NCBI GenBank assembly: GCA_023430315.1
Contig: JAEZAW010000344.1
Coordinates: 27,350 to 91,349 of the forward strand
Source of the DNA: Pseudomonadota bacterium
GTDB lineage: Bacteria > Pseudomonadota > Alphaproteobacteria > Rhizobiales > Hyphomicrobiaceae
DNA length: 64,000 nt
Direction of reading: 5' to 3'
Under the pieces are notes generated by a model, which worked only from the letters and a program-made list of their open reading frames with translations, was not told where the DNA came from and searched no databases. Below are positions 8,026-17,935 of the stretch, piece after piece; positions within the stretch are counted from its first letter, which is position 1, and each line of letters opens with the position of its first letter. The translations under genes and the position numbers were made by a program.

Positions 8026-10025
8026 TAGCCACTCGAGTTTCCCACGCGCGAAACCATTACGCTTTTAATGCCGAATACATATCGACCACTCGTCCACACT
8101 CTCACTTCAATGCCCGTGGCCGCACTCGATACGAGGTCTTCTTCATGAACGTCGAATTCCAACGAGACATCTCGACTGCCAAAATTGCAGTTCAATATCG
8201 GCACAGCAGCCAGCTGACGCTCTGTATCCACGACCTCCGCAAATATATGGCTGCGACGGGGCTTCTTAGCGCGATACCGCCGCAAAGATTCTTTTGTGCT
8301 TAGAACTAGCCCCCTTAGGATCTCCCGCTGTCGGTGAAGTGAGGTTAGGGCCGCGCTACCCGCCTCAGACCCATTGGAGCCCAGGGTAACGAACTCCATG
8401 TGCACGCGGTATCGTCCCGGGAAGAGGCGCGCATATGGCCCATAAGCAATGAAGCCTGCCATATCCTTCGATGACCAGATGTCCGTTCCAACCTTCGTCC
8501 CTGCGGTTCCAACAAACATGCGCTGAAGCCAACTCTCCTTGTATGGTCTACCTTCAGTCCAGGGGCGCGGGCGGACGAAGCCATGACGGATGCGCGTGCT
8601 AAATGGCGTTTTGGTAGCACCAACAAACTCGGCGAATAGCCGCTCAAAGCGCGTGTGGATTGCGTTTACGCCCACGAAACGTCGTGGATCTTCACCCGCG
8701 GCAATCCGAGCTTGCTCCGCCAATACCAGCTTTACAAACGATGCCATTGTTCCGGAGGCTGCGGTCTGATTGCTCGGATCGTACGCAAACACGATCGCAT
8801 CCGCTGTCTCGGCGATCTCCTCAGGCGATGAAATTCTAACGAGGTCCGAACTTTGGCCGAATTCTGCCGCGCGGTCATCACAAACAAGCAGAGGTTCACG
8901 GCCCAGGTCGTGCCAAAGTTCTGCAAATAGACTAAGCAGGTTCTCGCCTTGTCCTATCCACGCTAGGCGCACGGATGGTGGCGCACTCACAAAGATATCT
9001 GCAAGGAACGGAAGAATATGGCGCGGGTCGTAAGTCTCCGAGTCGAATGAACCCGGCAAATAGTCTGCGACGGTTGGCTGTTGCATTTCCTCTCGAATGA
9101 CAGACCGTAGCGCCCGCAGGTACGCCGAGCCCGGAGCATCAGATAAGCGAAACTCCTCTATCTCGTCGTCAGGACACCCCCAAGAGGCCTCCTGTTCCCG
9201 AGCCTCCGCGCAGACCACCCGGTCCACAAATGCTACATGATCGTTTGAAACGCTGTCGTTTCGATGTGCCGGCGTGACTTGCCGAGTATGATCGCAATGG
9301 TAACCCAAGAGCTTAGAGGACAAGTCGCCCGTCGCTCCGTGGAGAAGATGTAGGCGCTTGGCCATATTAGAATCGACATGCCAACCAAGCAGCATAGCTT
9401 CGTCAAAGCCATGCAAACGGTGTAAATCCTCCCGCTCTATTAACTGAAAGTCGCCGGGTGCGTCGAAGCGAATAACAGGAATGCCGGTCACAATCTCATT
9501 CAGATGCGCATACTTGGACCAGTGCCGTATCGCTTGGATGGTTCCGTGGGCATCCTTGCGATCGAAGGTTTCCCAAAGCGTCTCCGGAATTTCGCATCTG
9601 GGAAGATGGTAGAACCCGCGCGGAAGCTCCGCCGCGATATCAGACAAAGAGCGATCTGTGTGGGGCACGAAAATCATGTCAGTGTTGGTCGACAGTATCC
9701 AGCGGTTGGCGTGATTTGACCGGCGAACGGCAATGTTGCGCGCAACGGGTTCGAGTGCGACTAGATGAGACTTATCGCGGAATCTTCGGTGTAGAGTGGG
9801 TCGAACACGCAGTATCCTGAGGCGTGCCTTGGCCGCCGCAGAAAGGGTGTCTAGAATAGCTTCAGGAAATGTTGGGTAGTCATCGGGTGTATTATAGTCG
9901 ACGAACAATATCTCGTCGGTTGGGTCGCTCAATATGGCGGCAATGCAATTGAGGCTGAGGGCGGCGCGCTTGTGGAGATTGTAACCGTAATTGTCGTTCC
10001 GCCCATAGAGTATCACCGAGATCAT
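8025..10025 (-). CDS. Large glycosyltransferase-like protein
   Basis: 666 residues from the ATG at 10025, which has GAGGTG close upstream and sits 13 bases after the previous gene; the longer frame to 10169 would overlap that gene. The first 230 residues look like a GT-A glycosyltransferase: a start strand [15 protein letters not shown], an acidic turn [11 protein letters not shown], and a [10 protein letters not shown] motif in place of the usual DXD. The middle part is less clear. Residues about 530-666 are strand-rich ([20 protein letters not shown]-like) and resemble a carbohydrate-binding or jelly-roll module. It probably acts on the cell-surface glycan made by this operon. The sugar donor is not predictable. 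Confidence 0.6.
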   Translation of the reverse strand: MISVILYGRNDNYGYNLHKRAALSLNCIAAILSDPTDEILFVDYNTPDDYPTFPEAILDTLSAAAKARLRILRVRPTLHRRFRDKSHLVALEPVARNIAVRRSNHANRWILSTNTDMIFVPHTDRSLSDIAAELPRGFYHLPRCEIPETLWETFDRKDAHGTIQAIRHWSKYAHLNEIVTGIPVIRFDAPGDFQLIEREDLHRLHGFDEAMLLGWHVDSNMAKRLHLLHGATGDLSSKLLGYHCDHTRQVTPAHRNDSVSNDHVAFVDRVVCAEAREQEASWGCPDDEIEEFRLSDAPGSAYLRALRSVIREEMQQPTVADYLPGSFDSETYDPRHILPFLADIFVSAPPSVRLAWIGQGENLLSLFAELWHDLGREPLLVCDDRAAEFGQSSDLVRISSPEEIAETADAIVFAYDPSNQTAASGTMASFVKLVLAEQARIAAGEDPRRFVGVNAIHTRFERLFAEFVGATKTPFSTRIRHGFVRPRPWTEGRPYKESWLQRMFVGTAGTKVGTDIWSSKDMAGFIAYGPYARLFPGRYRVHMEFVTLGSNGSEAGSAALTSLHRQREILRGLVLSTKESLRRYRAKKPRRSHIFAEVVDTERQLAAVPILNCNFGSRDVSLEFDVHEEDLVSSAATGIEVRVWTSGRYVFGIKSVMVSRVGNSSG

Positions 10026-10038
10026 TCGCACCTCGAGT

Positions 10039-10818
10039 CTAGATCGGCCTCGCATCAATAAGCATGTGCCAGCCAAATCGACGCTCCAGAGCTTCAAACA
10101 TTGCCTTCGGCATCTCTTTAAACCACGGCTGTCTGTCGTATTCGTGGTTGATGTATTTCTCAATAACATACGGAAAAATATGGCTCTGCCGAACGTGTTC
10201 GAGCTGGAACTTCTCGGCTACGAGCGTCTCGACATCTTCCGGAGTATACGTGGTGGCGATCGGGCAGCCTGACTGCGCTTCGGGTTGATCCAAGCCAGCG
10301 TCGATCATCGCATCCTTCCAAGAATTCTTCGCATACAGCATGAAACGAAACAGGCCGTCGGATTTTATTACCTTTCGAATTTCCTCAACGACTGCCCTCT
10401 GGTTCGGCGTGTGATGGATCACGCCAAACGAGTAAACGAGATCAAAGGAATTTGGACTGAAAGTGCTGCCGAGAGTTTCCGCATTGCAAGACAGCAGTGT
10501 TCCGCTGAGATTGAATACTTCGAAGCGTTTGCGAGTGAGCGCGAGGCTAGCCTCTGACAGCTCAACGCCCGTGTAGTCAGCGCCGGCGCGCGCGAAGTTC
10601 ACTGCATCCGTGCCTATCCCACACCCTACTTCGAGTACTCGCGCACCACGCCATCGATCAAATTCCGCAAAGCCTGGAATATGTGGCTCTACGAAATATT
10701 TGCGCGCCTCGACTTCATCAAAATACTCGCGTGTTCCAACGTCGAGTCGAGAATGGCGGATATTGCATGGTCTGCGGTCCCAATACTCTTGGACCTGCGC
10801 GATGGAGACATCTCGCAT
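10039..10818 (-). CDS. Class I SAM-dependent methyltransferase
   Basis: 259 residues. The SAM-binding loop is LEVGCGIGTDAVNFARAGA, followed by the acidic GVELSEASL strand and the SFGVIHHTPN motif of the UbiE/Coq5-like group. No membrane segment is seen. It starts 32 bases after the nucleotide-sugar dehydrogenase and ends 13 bases before the glycosyltransferase, so all three are likely on one transcript. Sugar or lipid-sugar methylation is inferred from the operon; the family itself is too broad to name a substrate. No clear ribosome site precedes the ATG. Confidence 0.8.
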   Translation of the reverse strand: MRDVSIAQVQEYWDRRPCNIRHSRLDVGTREYFDEVEARKYFVEPHIPGFAEFDRWRGARVLEVGCGIGTDAVNFARAGADYTGVELSEASLALTRKRFEVFNLSGTLLSCNAETLGSTFSPNSFDLVYSFGVIHHTPNQRAVVEEIRKVIKSDGLFRFMLYAKNSWKDAMIDAGLDQPEAQSGCPIATTYTPEDVETLVAEKFQLEHVRQSHIFPYVIEKYINHEYDRQPWFKEMPKAMFEALERRFGWHMLIDARPI

Positions 10819-10850
10819 GGATTTTCTGAGCTCTATTGTTCAGTCGACAG

Positions 10851-12224
10851 CTATGCCGCCGGGGATCTGCTGCTGATCGGGGCTGGAGCGAACGTTTCGT
10901 TCCCACGCCCGAGAGTCACATAGGATGCAACGCTATCTTGAGCCTCTTTGGACAGCATACGCCAAGGGTCGATGACGGCGCGCCTTACGCCGTCGCTTGT
11001 TAGGTCAAGTGATGTAATGCCTCGCAGGTCTGCCCAAGGTGTCATTAGTACCACTGTGCTCGCCCGCTGGATCGCCTTCAGGACGTCCGAGTAGGCGGAT
11101 ACCGCATCCCCCAGAATTGCGCTAGCGGGCTCAAGTGCCTGAGCATCCCAAACAGCCACTTTGAAGCCGCACCGGGTGAGTTGCAACGCGAGCATGACGC
11201 CTTGCGAGGCCTCGACAACGACCGTGTCGGGCTTATATGAAAGACCTAAGATGGCGACGGTTTCGCCCTTCCCGGTATTCTCTTCAATAGCCTTACGCAA
11301 GCGCTCAAGTTGATAGTCATTGATGCTATCGGTTGCTTCCGCTAAGTCGGGGCGTGCTCCCAATAGATGAGCCAGCGCAGCGAAAGCCTTGTTGTCTCTG
11401 GGAAAGCAGGGCCCCCCGTATCCGATGGCGCTCTTTAGATACTTTCGACCAATCCGGCTGTCAGCTCCAACAGCTCTGTTCACGACGGCCGCATCGGCGC
11501 CTGGCAGGTGATCGCACATATCAGCAATCATATTTGCGTATGAAATCTTGGTCGTAACAAAGGTGTTGATGGATATCTTAGTCAGCTCCGCATTCACGAG
11601 CGACATGCGATGGATCTCTGGAGTACTCTCGGTGATGTCATTGTAAAGACTCTCGAGCATCTGGCCGGCGCGCGGGTCGGATTCTCCGATAAGGATCATA
11701 TCGGGATTGAGCATGTCGCGGATAACCGAGCCAAGCGCGATAAACTCGGGATTATAGCAAAGGCCGATGTCGGAACCTACCTTGCGGCCTGACGCTTGCT
11801 CAAGCGCGCTGCGTATCTCTCCATCGGTCGAACCTGGAACTACGGTAGAAGTAATCGCCACTACGTGGTAGCCGGCTTTTTTTCGCAGCTCTCGACCAAT
11901 CCGTCGGACGGCATCGAGCACGTAGGCATTGCTGAATAGATGATCACTTCCACTAGGGGTCGGCACAATTACAAACGTGATATCCGATTGAGAGATCGCA
12001 ACTTCGTAATCTTGAGTGGCGCGAATTCGTTCCTGCCCTGATGTCAAGAACTCCTGCAGCATTGGTTCGGTTACCGGAGCTCGCCCTTCCGCCAGAGCCT
12101 CGACTAGCTTTGGATTCAGGTCGATCCCAATTACTTCATAACCTTTGTGTGCAAACACGGCTACCATGGGTGAGCCGAGTTTGCCCAGCCCAACGACCGA
12201 AAGTCGAGGCCTTGCTATCTGCAT
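10851..12224 (-). CDS. UDP-glucose/GDP-mannose dehydrogenase family protein
   Basis: 457 residues from the ATG at 12224, which has GAGGAAG directly upstream; the ATG at 12236 has none. Visible: Rossmann loop VVGLGKLGSPM near the N-terminus, a middle helical dimerisation region, and the catalytic cysteine in GYGGPCFPRD (about Cys273). Such enzymes oxidise C6 of a nucleotide sugar to the uronic acid with two NAD. The family does not fix the substrate; the GDP-mannose epimerase-like gene next to it makes a GDP-sugar possible, but UDP-glucose or UDP-GlcNAc are equally allowed. Second gene of the minus-strand sugar operon. Confidence 0.85.
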   Translation of the reverse strand: MQIARPRLSVVGLGKLGSPMVAVFAHKGYEVIGIDLNPKLVEALAEGRAPVTEPMLQEFLTSGQERIRATQDYEVAISQSDITFVIVPTPSGSDHLFSNAYVLDAVRRIGRELRKKAGYHVVAITSTVVPGSTDGEIRSALEQASGRKVGSDIGLCYNPEFIALGSVIRDMLNPDMILIGESDPRAGQMLESLYNDITESTPEIHRMSLVNAELTKISINTFVTTKISYANMIADMCDHLPGADAAVVNRAVGADSRIGRKYLKSAIGYGGPCFPRDNKAFAALAHLLGARPDLAEATDSINDYQLERLRKAIEENTGKGETVAILGLSYKPDTVVVEASQGVMLALQLTRCGFKVAVWDAQALEPASAILGDAVSAYSDVLKAIQRASTVVLMTPWADLRGITSLDLTSDGVRRAVIDPWRMLSKEAQDSVASYVTLGRGNETFAPAPISSRSPAA

Positions 12225-12265
12225 AATCTTCCTCATGTGTATAATAGATAAGTGAACCCGAATAA

Positions 12266-13252
12266 TTACGCGGCGATAGCGTTGCGCATTGCCGAGATAT
12301 CAACTTGTTGCGCTATCCACGGATACGTCTTGCGCAAGCCGGTAATGAGCGCCCCATCAGGTGCCCATCCAAATTTCGACCGGAATAGTTCATTGTCGGA
12401 TCTCCGACCGCGAACTCCTAACGGGCCTGGTATGTGCCTAATCTTGATAGCTTTGCCAGAGATTTGGATGACAAGTTCGGCAAGCTTATTAATCGTCACC
12501 ATTTCTTCGGAGCCAATATTTACAGGTCCTGCGAAATTTGAGCGAATCATCAACTGCGTGGCTCGGACGCAGTCATCAATATAGAGAAACGATCTCGTCT
12601 GGAGGCCATCGCCCCAAATCTCTATTTCTCCGCCCTCGCTCGCTTGCGCAACCTTGCGGCAAATTGCGGCGGGCGCCTTTTCGCGACCGCCGGTCCACGT
12701 GCCTTCGGGGCCGAAGATATTGTGGTAACGGGCCACCCTGCACTGCATTCCGTGGTTTCGATTATATGCTAGGTATAGCCTTTCAGAGAAGAGTTTCTCC
12801 CATCCGTACTCCGAGTCCGGAGCGGCAGGGTAGGCGCTGTCTTCCTTAGTTAGCGGGTTATCCGGGTCCTCTTGATTATGCTCCGGATATATGCACGCCG
12901 ATGAAGAATAGAATATGCGCCTATTATTGCGCCGTAGGCACGCATCGAGCATGTTTAGGTTTATGGTGGCGGAATTATGCATTACATCGGCATCGTTCTC
13001 GCCGGTGAAAATATATCCGGCTCCACCCATATCTGCGGCGAGCTGATAAACCTCATCGAATCGACGGTCTACTGCTGAGCGACAGATGGCGGGATCGCGC
13101 AGATCAGCCATGATGAAGTCGTCAGCTTGGGTCTCGCTGAAATTTGGGAACTTTAGATCTATCCCTCGAACCCAATAGCCCTGTTGCTTCAGGCTATTTA
13201 CAAGGTGGCTTCCGATAAATCCGCCGGCGCCGCAAACAAGCGCTGTTTTCAT
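12266..13252 (-). CDS. NAD-dependent epimerase, GDP-mannose 3,5-epimerase-like
   Basis: 328 residues from the ATG at 13252 with a GGGGG site just upstream. Extended SDR: cofactor loop GAGGFIGSH (8-16), the active-site block YSSSACIYPE, and the catalytic pair Tyr149 and Lys153 in EYGWEK. The string NPLTKEDSAYPAAPDS between them is characteristic of GDP-mannose 3,5-epimerases, which convert GDP-mannose to GDP-L-galactose and GDP-L-gulose. It heads the minus-strand sugar operon, transcribed away from the glycosyltransferase at 13851. The product would be a precursor for the glycan assembled by the downstream genes. Substrate is inferred from motif similarity only. Confidence 0.8.
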   Translation of the reverse strand: MKTALVCGAGGFIGSHLVNSLKQQGYWVRGIDLKFPNFSETQADDFIMADLRDPAICRSAVDRRFDEVYQLAADMGGAGYIFTGENDADVMHNSATINLNMLDACLRRNNRRIFYSSSACIYPEHNQEDPDNPLTKEDSAYPAAPDSEYGWEKLFSERLYLAYNRNHGMQCRVARYHNIFGPEGTWTGGREKAPAAICRKVAQASEGGEIEIWGDGLQTRSFLYIDDCVRATQLMIRSNFAGPVNIGSEEMVTINKLAELVIQISGKAIKIRHIPGPLGVRGRRSDNELFRSKFGWAPDGALITGLRKTYPWIAQQVDISAMRNAIAA

Positions 13253-13850
13253 GAGACCCCCCACATGAAACTCGCAGCAAATCGCTGCACAATTTGTGAA
13301 TCGCGGCCGCTTACCACAGCATTCTGCAGAGCGCGGCTGCACAGGTGGAGTTAGAGGATGCCATCATGCCTGGGCAGTCGCAAGCGTAGCGGCGAGTTAT
13401 GTACGGCTGAGTGTGATCCGATGATCTCAGTTCCGTTGCCCGTCTCGCGACCAAGAGATCTCCCTCGCGAATCTCGACTCGATGACTGATGGTCGTAGCT
13501 GCGACTACGTTCAAGGCGGTTGACAACGCAGCGTGAGAACCAATGCGTTGCAGCCATTTGACCGCGTGTGTAACTGGTTGAGGCTCTTATGACGGGAGGG
13601 CGCACCAGTGAGGCAGCAAACACCGGGGCGTGAAGTCGCGCACAGTCGTCTTGATTTCAAAGCTTTCATGTTCCTCCAGAGTCTCCATCAAATGGGTGTT
13701 GGCGGCATGTGACTGAACGGCAACTATTACAGGAAAATTGCGCGCATAGCATTTTAGCTGTGGATAAGCCCTCGCCCTGATTTGCGTCGCCCTGCTCTTG
13801 CCCTGTTTCATCTGGGGCACCATTCTTCTTTTATTTTCGGGTGAGCGACC
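13253..13850. other. Intergenic region between divergent sugar genes
   Basis: About 600 bases with no gene I can support. Three minus-strand frames of 71-90 codons are present but overlap each other, lack recognisable domains and one would overlap the start of the glycosyltransferase. Promoters for both flanking transcripts should lie here; I see no clear consensus. Confidence 0.4.
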
Positions 13851-14849
13851 ATGTTTCATGAGAGCATACTAAACACCACCGCGGCCACCATTGCGACCGC
13901 TGCCACCGTCCCCAAGCCAAGCGTCAGTGTTATCGTTCCTACGCACAATCGTGGCTCGATCGTGCTGCAGTCAATCCAGAGCGCACTGGCCCTCGAGGAA
14001 GAGAACTTTGAGATCGTCGCTGTCGACGATGGCTCGAGTGACGCTACGGTAGACGTTCTGGCGAAGCTGAACGATCCCCGGGTGTCAGTGGTCAGTCTGC
14101 CCAGGAACCATGGTGCAGGTGTGGCCCGGAATGTCGGGATTGCGTTAGCCCGCGCTCCGTATGTCGCGTTTCTCGACTCTGATGATCTCTGGCTTCCTGG
14201 CCGCCTGGAGCTGCCGCTAGAGGTGCTTCGGCGGCATCCAAATGTCGGCGTCGTACTTTCCTCATTCACCACCGAAAAGAAAGGCAAGCTCACACAGCAT
14301 CAGATGCCAAGCCGCCTGTATGAGGGCAGCGAGCTTGAGGGTCTCGTGGCCCGCCACGTGCTCCAGCCGACAACCTCGGGACTGACGCTTCGGAGAGACT
14401 TGCTACTGGCCATCAGCGGCTTCGACACGGCTCTCCGGTGGATGGAAGATCGCGATCTTGTCATGCGAGCGGCGCGGCATGCTGGTGGCGCGACGATAGG
14501 CAAACCTCTGTGGCATAAGCGATGGCAGCCGGATAGCATCTCTTCCAATCACAACACCTACTTTCCGTCGCTGCTGACTTTCCTTAGCCGCCACCGCATT
14601 TACGAGAGCAAAGAGCTGGACACTCGGAACTATTTGATTGCTAGGCATTTGGCGAAGATTGCGCGTCGCTCGGGTCTCCTCGTTGCGGCGAGAGACTATC
14701 GGGAGGCGCTTCGTCGGCTTTCTCCGCGGTTGCCGCCATTGACGGTGCTACTTATGCAGTACTTCGGTGCCCGCCGAGTGCGGCGAACCGAACAGCAAGC
14801 GCTGCTAAGGCGAGATGCCCGGCAAATATTGCCCTATGCAGCAGCATAG
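13851..14849 (+). CDS. Family 2 glycosyltransferase
   Basis: 332 residues. A GT-A fold with the usual signature: SVSVIVPTHNRG at residues 24-35, the nucleotide-binding acidic turn VAVDDGSSD (57-64), and the metal-binding DSDD (109-112) in YVAFLDSDDLW. A later MEDRDLVMRA motif fits the acceptor-side catalytic ED pair of this family. No membrane segment, so it is cytoplasmic or peripheral. It is transcribed divergently from the epimerase-led operon and followed by about 170 bases without a gene. It probably adds a sugar to the same glycan. Donor and acceptor are not predictable from sequence. Confidence 0.85.
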   Translation: MFHESILNTTAATIATAATVPKPSVSVIVPTHNRGSIVLQSIQSALALEEENFEIVAVDDGSSDATVDVLAKLNDPRVSVVSLPRNHGAGVARNVGIALARAPYVAFLDSDDLWLPGRLELPLEVLRRHPNVGVVLSSFTTEKKGKLTQHQMPSRLYEGSELEGLVARHVLQPTTSGLTLRRDLLLAISGFDTALRWMEDRDLVMRAARHAGGATIGKPLWHKRWQPDSISSNHNTYFPSLLTFLSRHRIYESKELDTRNYLIARHLAKIARRSGLLVAARDYREALRRLSPRLPPLTVLLMQYFGARRVRRTEQQALLRRDARQILPYAAA

Positions 14850-15019
14850 TAGGCACGAGGACTGCAAACTCGCTCAGATACGTTTCGAGACCAGGAGATT
14901 GTTGCGCATCGAAGCCCTAGCAGCTACGTCGTTGGCTGAGCAACGAAGATCTAGCGCTGCAATTTCGAGGCCTGTGCTGCCATAGTTGCTCCGCCCCGCG
15001 CTCAGCAACTACTTGTATC

Positions 15020-15946
15020 TCAAGTGCCTCCGTCCTGGCCGCGGCGATCGATCCAACCAATCGTATTCAGATTGGTTGCCAACGCTGAGCCGCTGTCGAT
15101 CGTGATGCTGTGGTAAATCTGCCCGGATGTGTTGGTGTGGACGAAGGGATAGATGACATCCTGCACGTTGCTGGCGTCGGACAGGGACGTAAGAATATTG
15201 GCTGATCCAGCCGCCGCGTCGCCTAATCGTATCGACGTGAAGCCACCAGAATTGACGTTCACGATGCGCAGGATCGGCTTAACGACAATGCCGGTCGGAA
15301 CGCCGACGACAGTGAGCGCCGACGACTTGTTGGACGTACCCGTGCTCAAGGTGAGTTCGGCGCGGTTGAAGTGATCGCCGAACTGCCTGAACACGACGAT
15401 TGCACTGCTGGACCGCACGATCGATCCAATCCGTCTAAAACTATCGTAGTCCGCCGGCATGGTCGGTGCGGTGGCGCTGGTCGAGAAAAGCGCATCCACG
15501 ACGCCGGTATCGGAGCGACGGATAAGGTGGACGTGATAGGTGCCGTCAGCGATTGAACCTGTATCGAGGCCGCCGTTGCCCGAGCCGACTGCCCAAGAGG
15601 CATCAAGGCGCTTGGTGAGCGTCGAGCCGAGATCCATGTTGGCGACGACAGAACTCGACGCGGCGGCACGGCACGCGCCGGCTGCAATGTCGATGTCGTT
15701 GGTGGCGTCGCTGCCGTTGTTCGAGAGGGTCAGGCCCGTGAGGAAGTTCGGCGGATAGCCGATAAAGGCGAGCACTTGGGCCGCAGTGAGTTCCTCGGTG
15801 GCACCCGTGCTTGCCGTGAGCCGGCCGAGAATGCGCTGTGTCGCCTGCTCGAGAACGTGCTCGTCGTTCCAATAACTCGGTTGGATGATCGTCGAATCGC
15901 CGCCGTCGGGCTTCTCGGACTGGAAATTGTGCTTGAGAGAGATCAT
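15020..15946 (-). CDS. Phage tail-type structural protein
   Basis: 308 residues, rich in Ser, Thr, Gly and Asn with strand-forming stretches throughout and no hydrophobic anchor. It starts MISLKHNFQSEKPDGGDST and carries many short repeats of the type seen in tail fibre or tail-tip proteins of alphaproteobacterial prophages. GGAGGAAG lies just upstream of the ATG, and the start overlaps the stop of the 65-residue gene before it, so the two are coupled. No catalytic motif is visible. A structural or host-contact role is inferred from composition and position at the distal end of a phage-like gene block. No capsid, terminase or tail tape gene is present, so the prophage is incomplete. Confidence 0.6.
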   Translation of the reverse strand: MISLKHNFQSEKPDGGDSTIIQPSYWNDEHVLEQATQRILGRLTASTGATEELTAAQVLAFIGYPPNFLTGLTLSNNGSDATNDIDIAAGACRAAASSSVVANMDLGSTLTKRLDASWAVGSGNGGLDTGSIADGTYHVHLIRRSDTGVVDALFSTSATAPTMPADYDSFRRIGSIVRSSSAIVVFRQFGDHFNRAELTLSTGTSNKSSALTVVGVPTGIVVKPILRIVNVNSGGFTSIRLGDAAAGSANILTSLSDASNVQDVIYPFVHTNTSGQIYHSITIDSGSALATNLNTIGWIDRRGQDGGT

Positions 15947-16140
15947 GGCTTCCTCCGGCGATGACCGTCAGGTCCAACGAACTCAGTGCCGGACGGAAGG
16001 GCTACATATTCCGCACTTGTGGTGACCGAGACGGCTGCTGAAAACGCATCGGGAGAAGCGCAAGCTCCAAATGCCACTGTGTCTGGATTACTCGGCTCGA
16101 CCTTTGGCGCCTCGCGCCATCCTGCTTCTGTTTCTTGCAT
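15943..16140 (-). CDS. Small phage-type hypothetical protein
   Basis: 65 residues from the ATG at 16140 with GAGG eight bases upstream; a longer frame to 16176 lacks a site. The protein has a short helical N-terminus and then an extended C-terminal part ending in a basic DGHRRRKP. It overlaps the next gene by four bases (ATGA), a strong sign of a real coupled gene. Function unknown; such small proteins often precede tail proteins in prophages. Confidence 0.55.
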   Translation of the reverse strand: MQETEAGWREAPKVEPSNPDTVAFGACASPDAFSAAVSVTTSAEYVALPSGTEFVGPDGHRRRKP

Positions 16141-16212
16141 TGTGAGTACCTCGTGATGGGAGTTCGTACGCATCACTGGGGAGGGGAAGGGAGAACTAGT
16201 TGATGTAAGGCG

Positions 16213-16488
16213 TCATGGCCGGACCTCCGCGTTCATCGGCTGGGCCTGCCACTGTCTGAACCCGTGATCGCGAAGGATGCCCTCGCTCTGCGCGAAGATC
16301 ATTGCGGCGCGTAGCGTGCGTTGTGTTCGGGCCGGGCGGCCGTCGCATGAGGCCAGCACCCGGTGGCCGTCGCGCCCGGCGCGGAACGGCTGACAGCTCG
16401 AGCGCCACTCGAAGCGTTCCCCGTCGATGTTCCAGTAGCGCCAAGTTACGTCCCCCAATTGAAAGGTTATGCCCGTCTCGTGTTCCAT
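16213..16488 (-). CDS. Hypothetical phage protein after DnaB
   Basis: 91 residues from the ATG at 16488, which sits immediately after the DnaB stop codon. The sequence has an aromatic strand pair (ITFQLGDVTWRYWNI, FEWRSSCQPF) and a basic helix (RPARTQRTLRAAMIFAQ). No known family is recognised. The position, one base after dnaB and on the same strand, supports translational coupling. A longer frame to 16524 would overlap dnaB by 35 bases and is less likely. A different overlapping frame (16196-16444) is judged to be noise. Confidence 0.5.
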   Translation of the reverse strand: MEHETGITFQLGDVTWRYWNIDGERFEWRSSCQPFRAGRDGHRVLASCDGRPARTQRTLRAAMIFAQSEGILRDHGFRQWQAQPMNAEVRP

Positions 16489-16489
16489 C

Positions 16490-17935
16490 TCACGCGCTGG
16501 GCCTCGGTTTGAGGCCGACGCCAAAAGACTTTCTGCGGATTGCGTTGGCGCCGATGTCTACAAATAGCTCGACTGTCACCCCTGTCTCGCCGCTGCGGTT
16601 CTTGTCGATGATCAGCTCGAGCACGTGGCGTGTCTTTTCCATGAGCTCGGCGACCTTCTGCCGAGCTTCAGGATCCTCGGGTTTCTGTTGCGCGAGGTAG
16701 TAGTACGGGCGGTAGAGAAGGATGATGTTGGAAGCGTCTTCCTCGATTTCACCGCTGTCACGGAGGTCGGCCTTCGTCGGCCGCTTGTCAGGCTTGCCCT
16801 CCACGGCACGGTTGAGCTGGCAGAGCGTCACCATCGCAACGTCGAGCTCTTTGGCGAGTACGCGCAGGCCGTTGCTGACGTCCGCAATCTCCTGCGACTT
16901 ATTTCCGGCATAGCGGGTCGATGGTTTCACGAGGCCCAAATAGTCGACAAAAACGATATCGAGTGACCGTCCCTGCCGCTTGAACTCTGCCGCGATCTTT
17001 CTGCAGCGCGAACCGATCTCTGCAACTGATGCATCGCCATGCTCTTCGACTCGAATGGGAAGGCTCTGACAGTCGAGATGCGCCTGCTCGAGACGCTTGC
17101 GATGGCCTTCGGTAAGCTCGCGCGAGAAGATCCGCTTGTAGATGACAGGATCGTCATAGCGGTACGCGGCGGACGTCAGCAGTCTGGACCAGAGCTGTCG
17201 CGCAGGCATCTCGAGGGAAATGCAAACCACTCCATGACCTGCGCGTGCCGCAGCGTGCATGCTGCTTACGAGGTAGGCGGTCTTGCCCATGCTCGTGCGG
17301 CCCGCGACAATCGTCTGCTCGCCTTTCGGGTAGCCGCCAATGATTCGGTCGAGATCCTCGTATCCAGTCGTTGGGATCTGTTCGTCGCTGTCGAGATAGG
17401 CAAAAACCGCCTCGCCAAGCTCCCTTGCGTCGAAGGATTTGCGACGCCCTTGCCGGGCCCTGGACATCAGTCCGTCCGTGACGTCGACGATTTCCTCCAC
17501 GATCTCGGTTGGTGATCTGCCTACGTTCATGGCTGCAGGAACTGTGCTCTGCCCGAGTGCGAGGAGTTCGCGGCGAATGGCGCGATCACGAATGACCTCG
17601 ATGGCATCATCCAGCGGCAGCGTCGGCTCGCGAATGGCCTCGCTGATCACGCCGTTAATGTACGCCCGGACAGAGCCGTCCGGATCGTCGAGCGTTGAAA
17701 GCAGGCTGAGCGGTCCTGGCTTGCGCCCCTCGCGCTGCAGAGCAGCTAGGCCCGCGACAGCATTTGCGATGAACCTGTCTTCGAAGTCGGTGTCCAGGAG
17801 CCGCGAGGTGACTTGTCCGACAGCATCGGGCGCCATGAGGCAGCGAGCCAAAACCGCGTGCTCTGCGGCTTGGATGCTGCCTGGTAGCCTCACGGCGCTG
17901 TTCGGATCGATTACGTGGATCGCGGGACGGCTCAT
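16490..17935 (-). CDS. DnaB-like replicative helicase (phage type)
   Basis: 481 residues, the normal DnaB length. The N-terminal helical domain (about 15-155) is followed by a RecA-like motor with Walker A GRTSMGKT (212-219), Walker B in IVFVDYLGLV and the late LCQLNR motif. DnaB is a hexameric 5'-3' helicase that unwinds DNA at the fork. Lying next to a replication-organiser gene inside an island, this is likely the element's own helicase and not the host copy. It starts within a four-base overlap of the upstream gene. The body looks complete and should be functional. Confidence 0.9.
   Translation of the reverse strand: MSRPAIHVIDPNSAVRLPGSIQAAEHAVLARCLMAPDAVGQVTSRLLDTDFEDRFIANAVAGLAALQREGRKPGPLSLLSTLDDPDGSVRAYINGVISEAIREPTLPLDDAIEVIRDRAIRRELLALGQSTVPAAMNVGRSPTEIVEEIVDVTDGLMSRARQGRRKSFDARELGEAVFAYLDSDEQIPTTGYEDLDRIIGGYPKGEQTIVAGRTSMGKTAYLVSSMHAAARAGHGVVCISLEMPARQLWSRLLTSAAYRYDDPVIYKRIFSRELTEGHRKRLEQAHLDCQSLPIRVEEHGDASVAEIGSRCRKIAAEFKRQGRSLDIVFVDYLGLVKPSTRYAGNKSQEIADVSNGLRVLAKELDVAMVTLCQLNRAVEGKPDKRPTKADLRDSGEIEEDASNIILLYRPYYYLAQQKPEDPEARQKVAELMEKTRHVLELIIDKNRSGETGVTVELFVDIGANAIRRKSFGVGLKPRPSA

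Noticed and set aside
13311..13859. Three minus-strand frames between the divergent sugar genes
   Set aside because: They overlap each other, have no domain, and one would cover the glycosyltransferase start.
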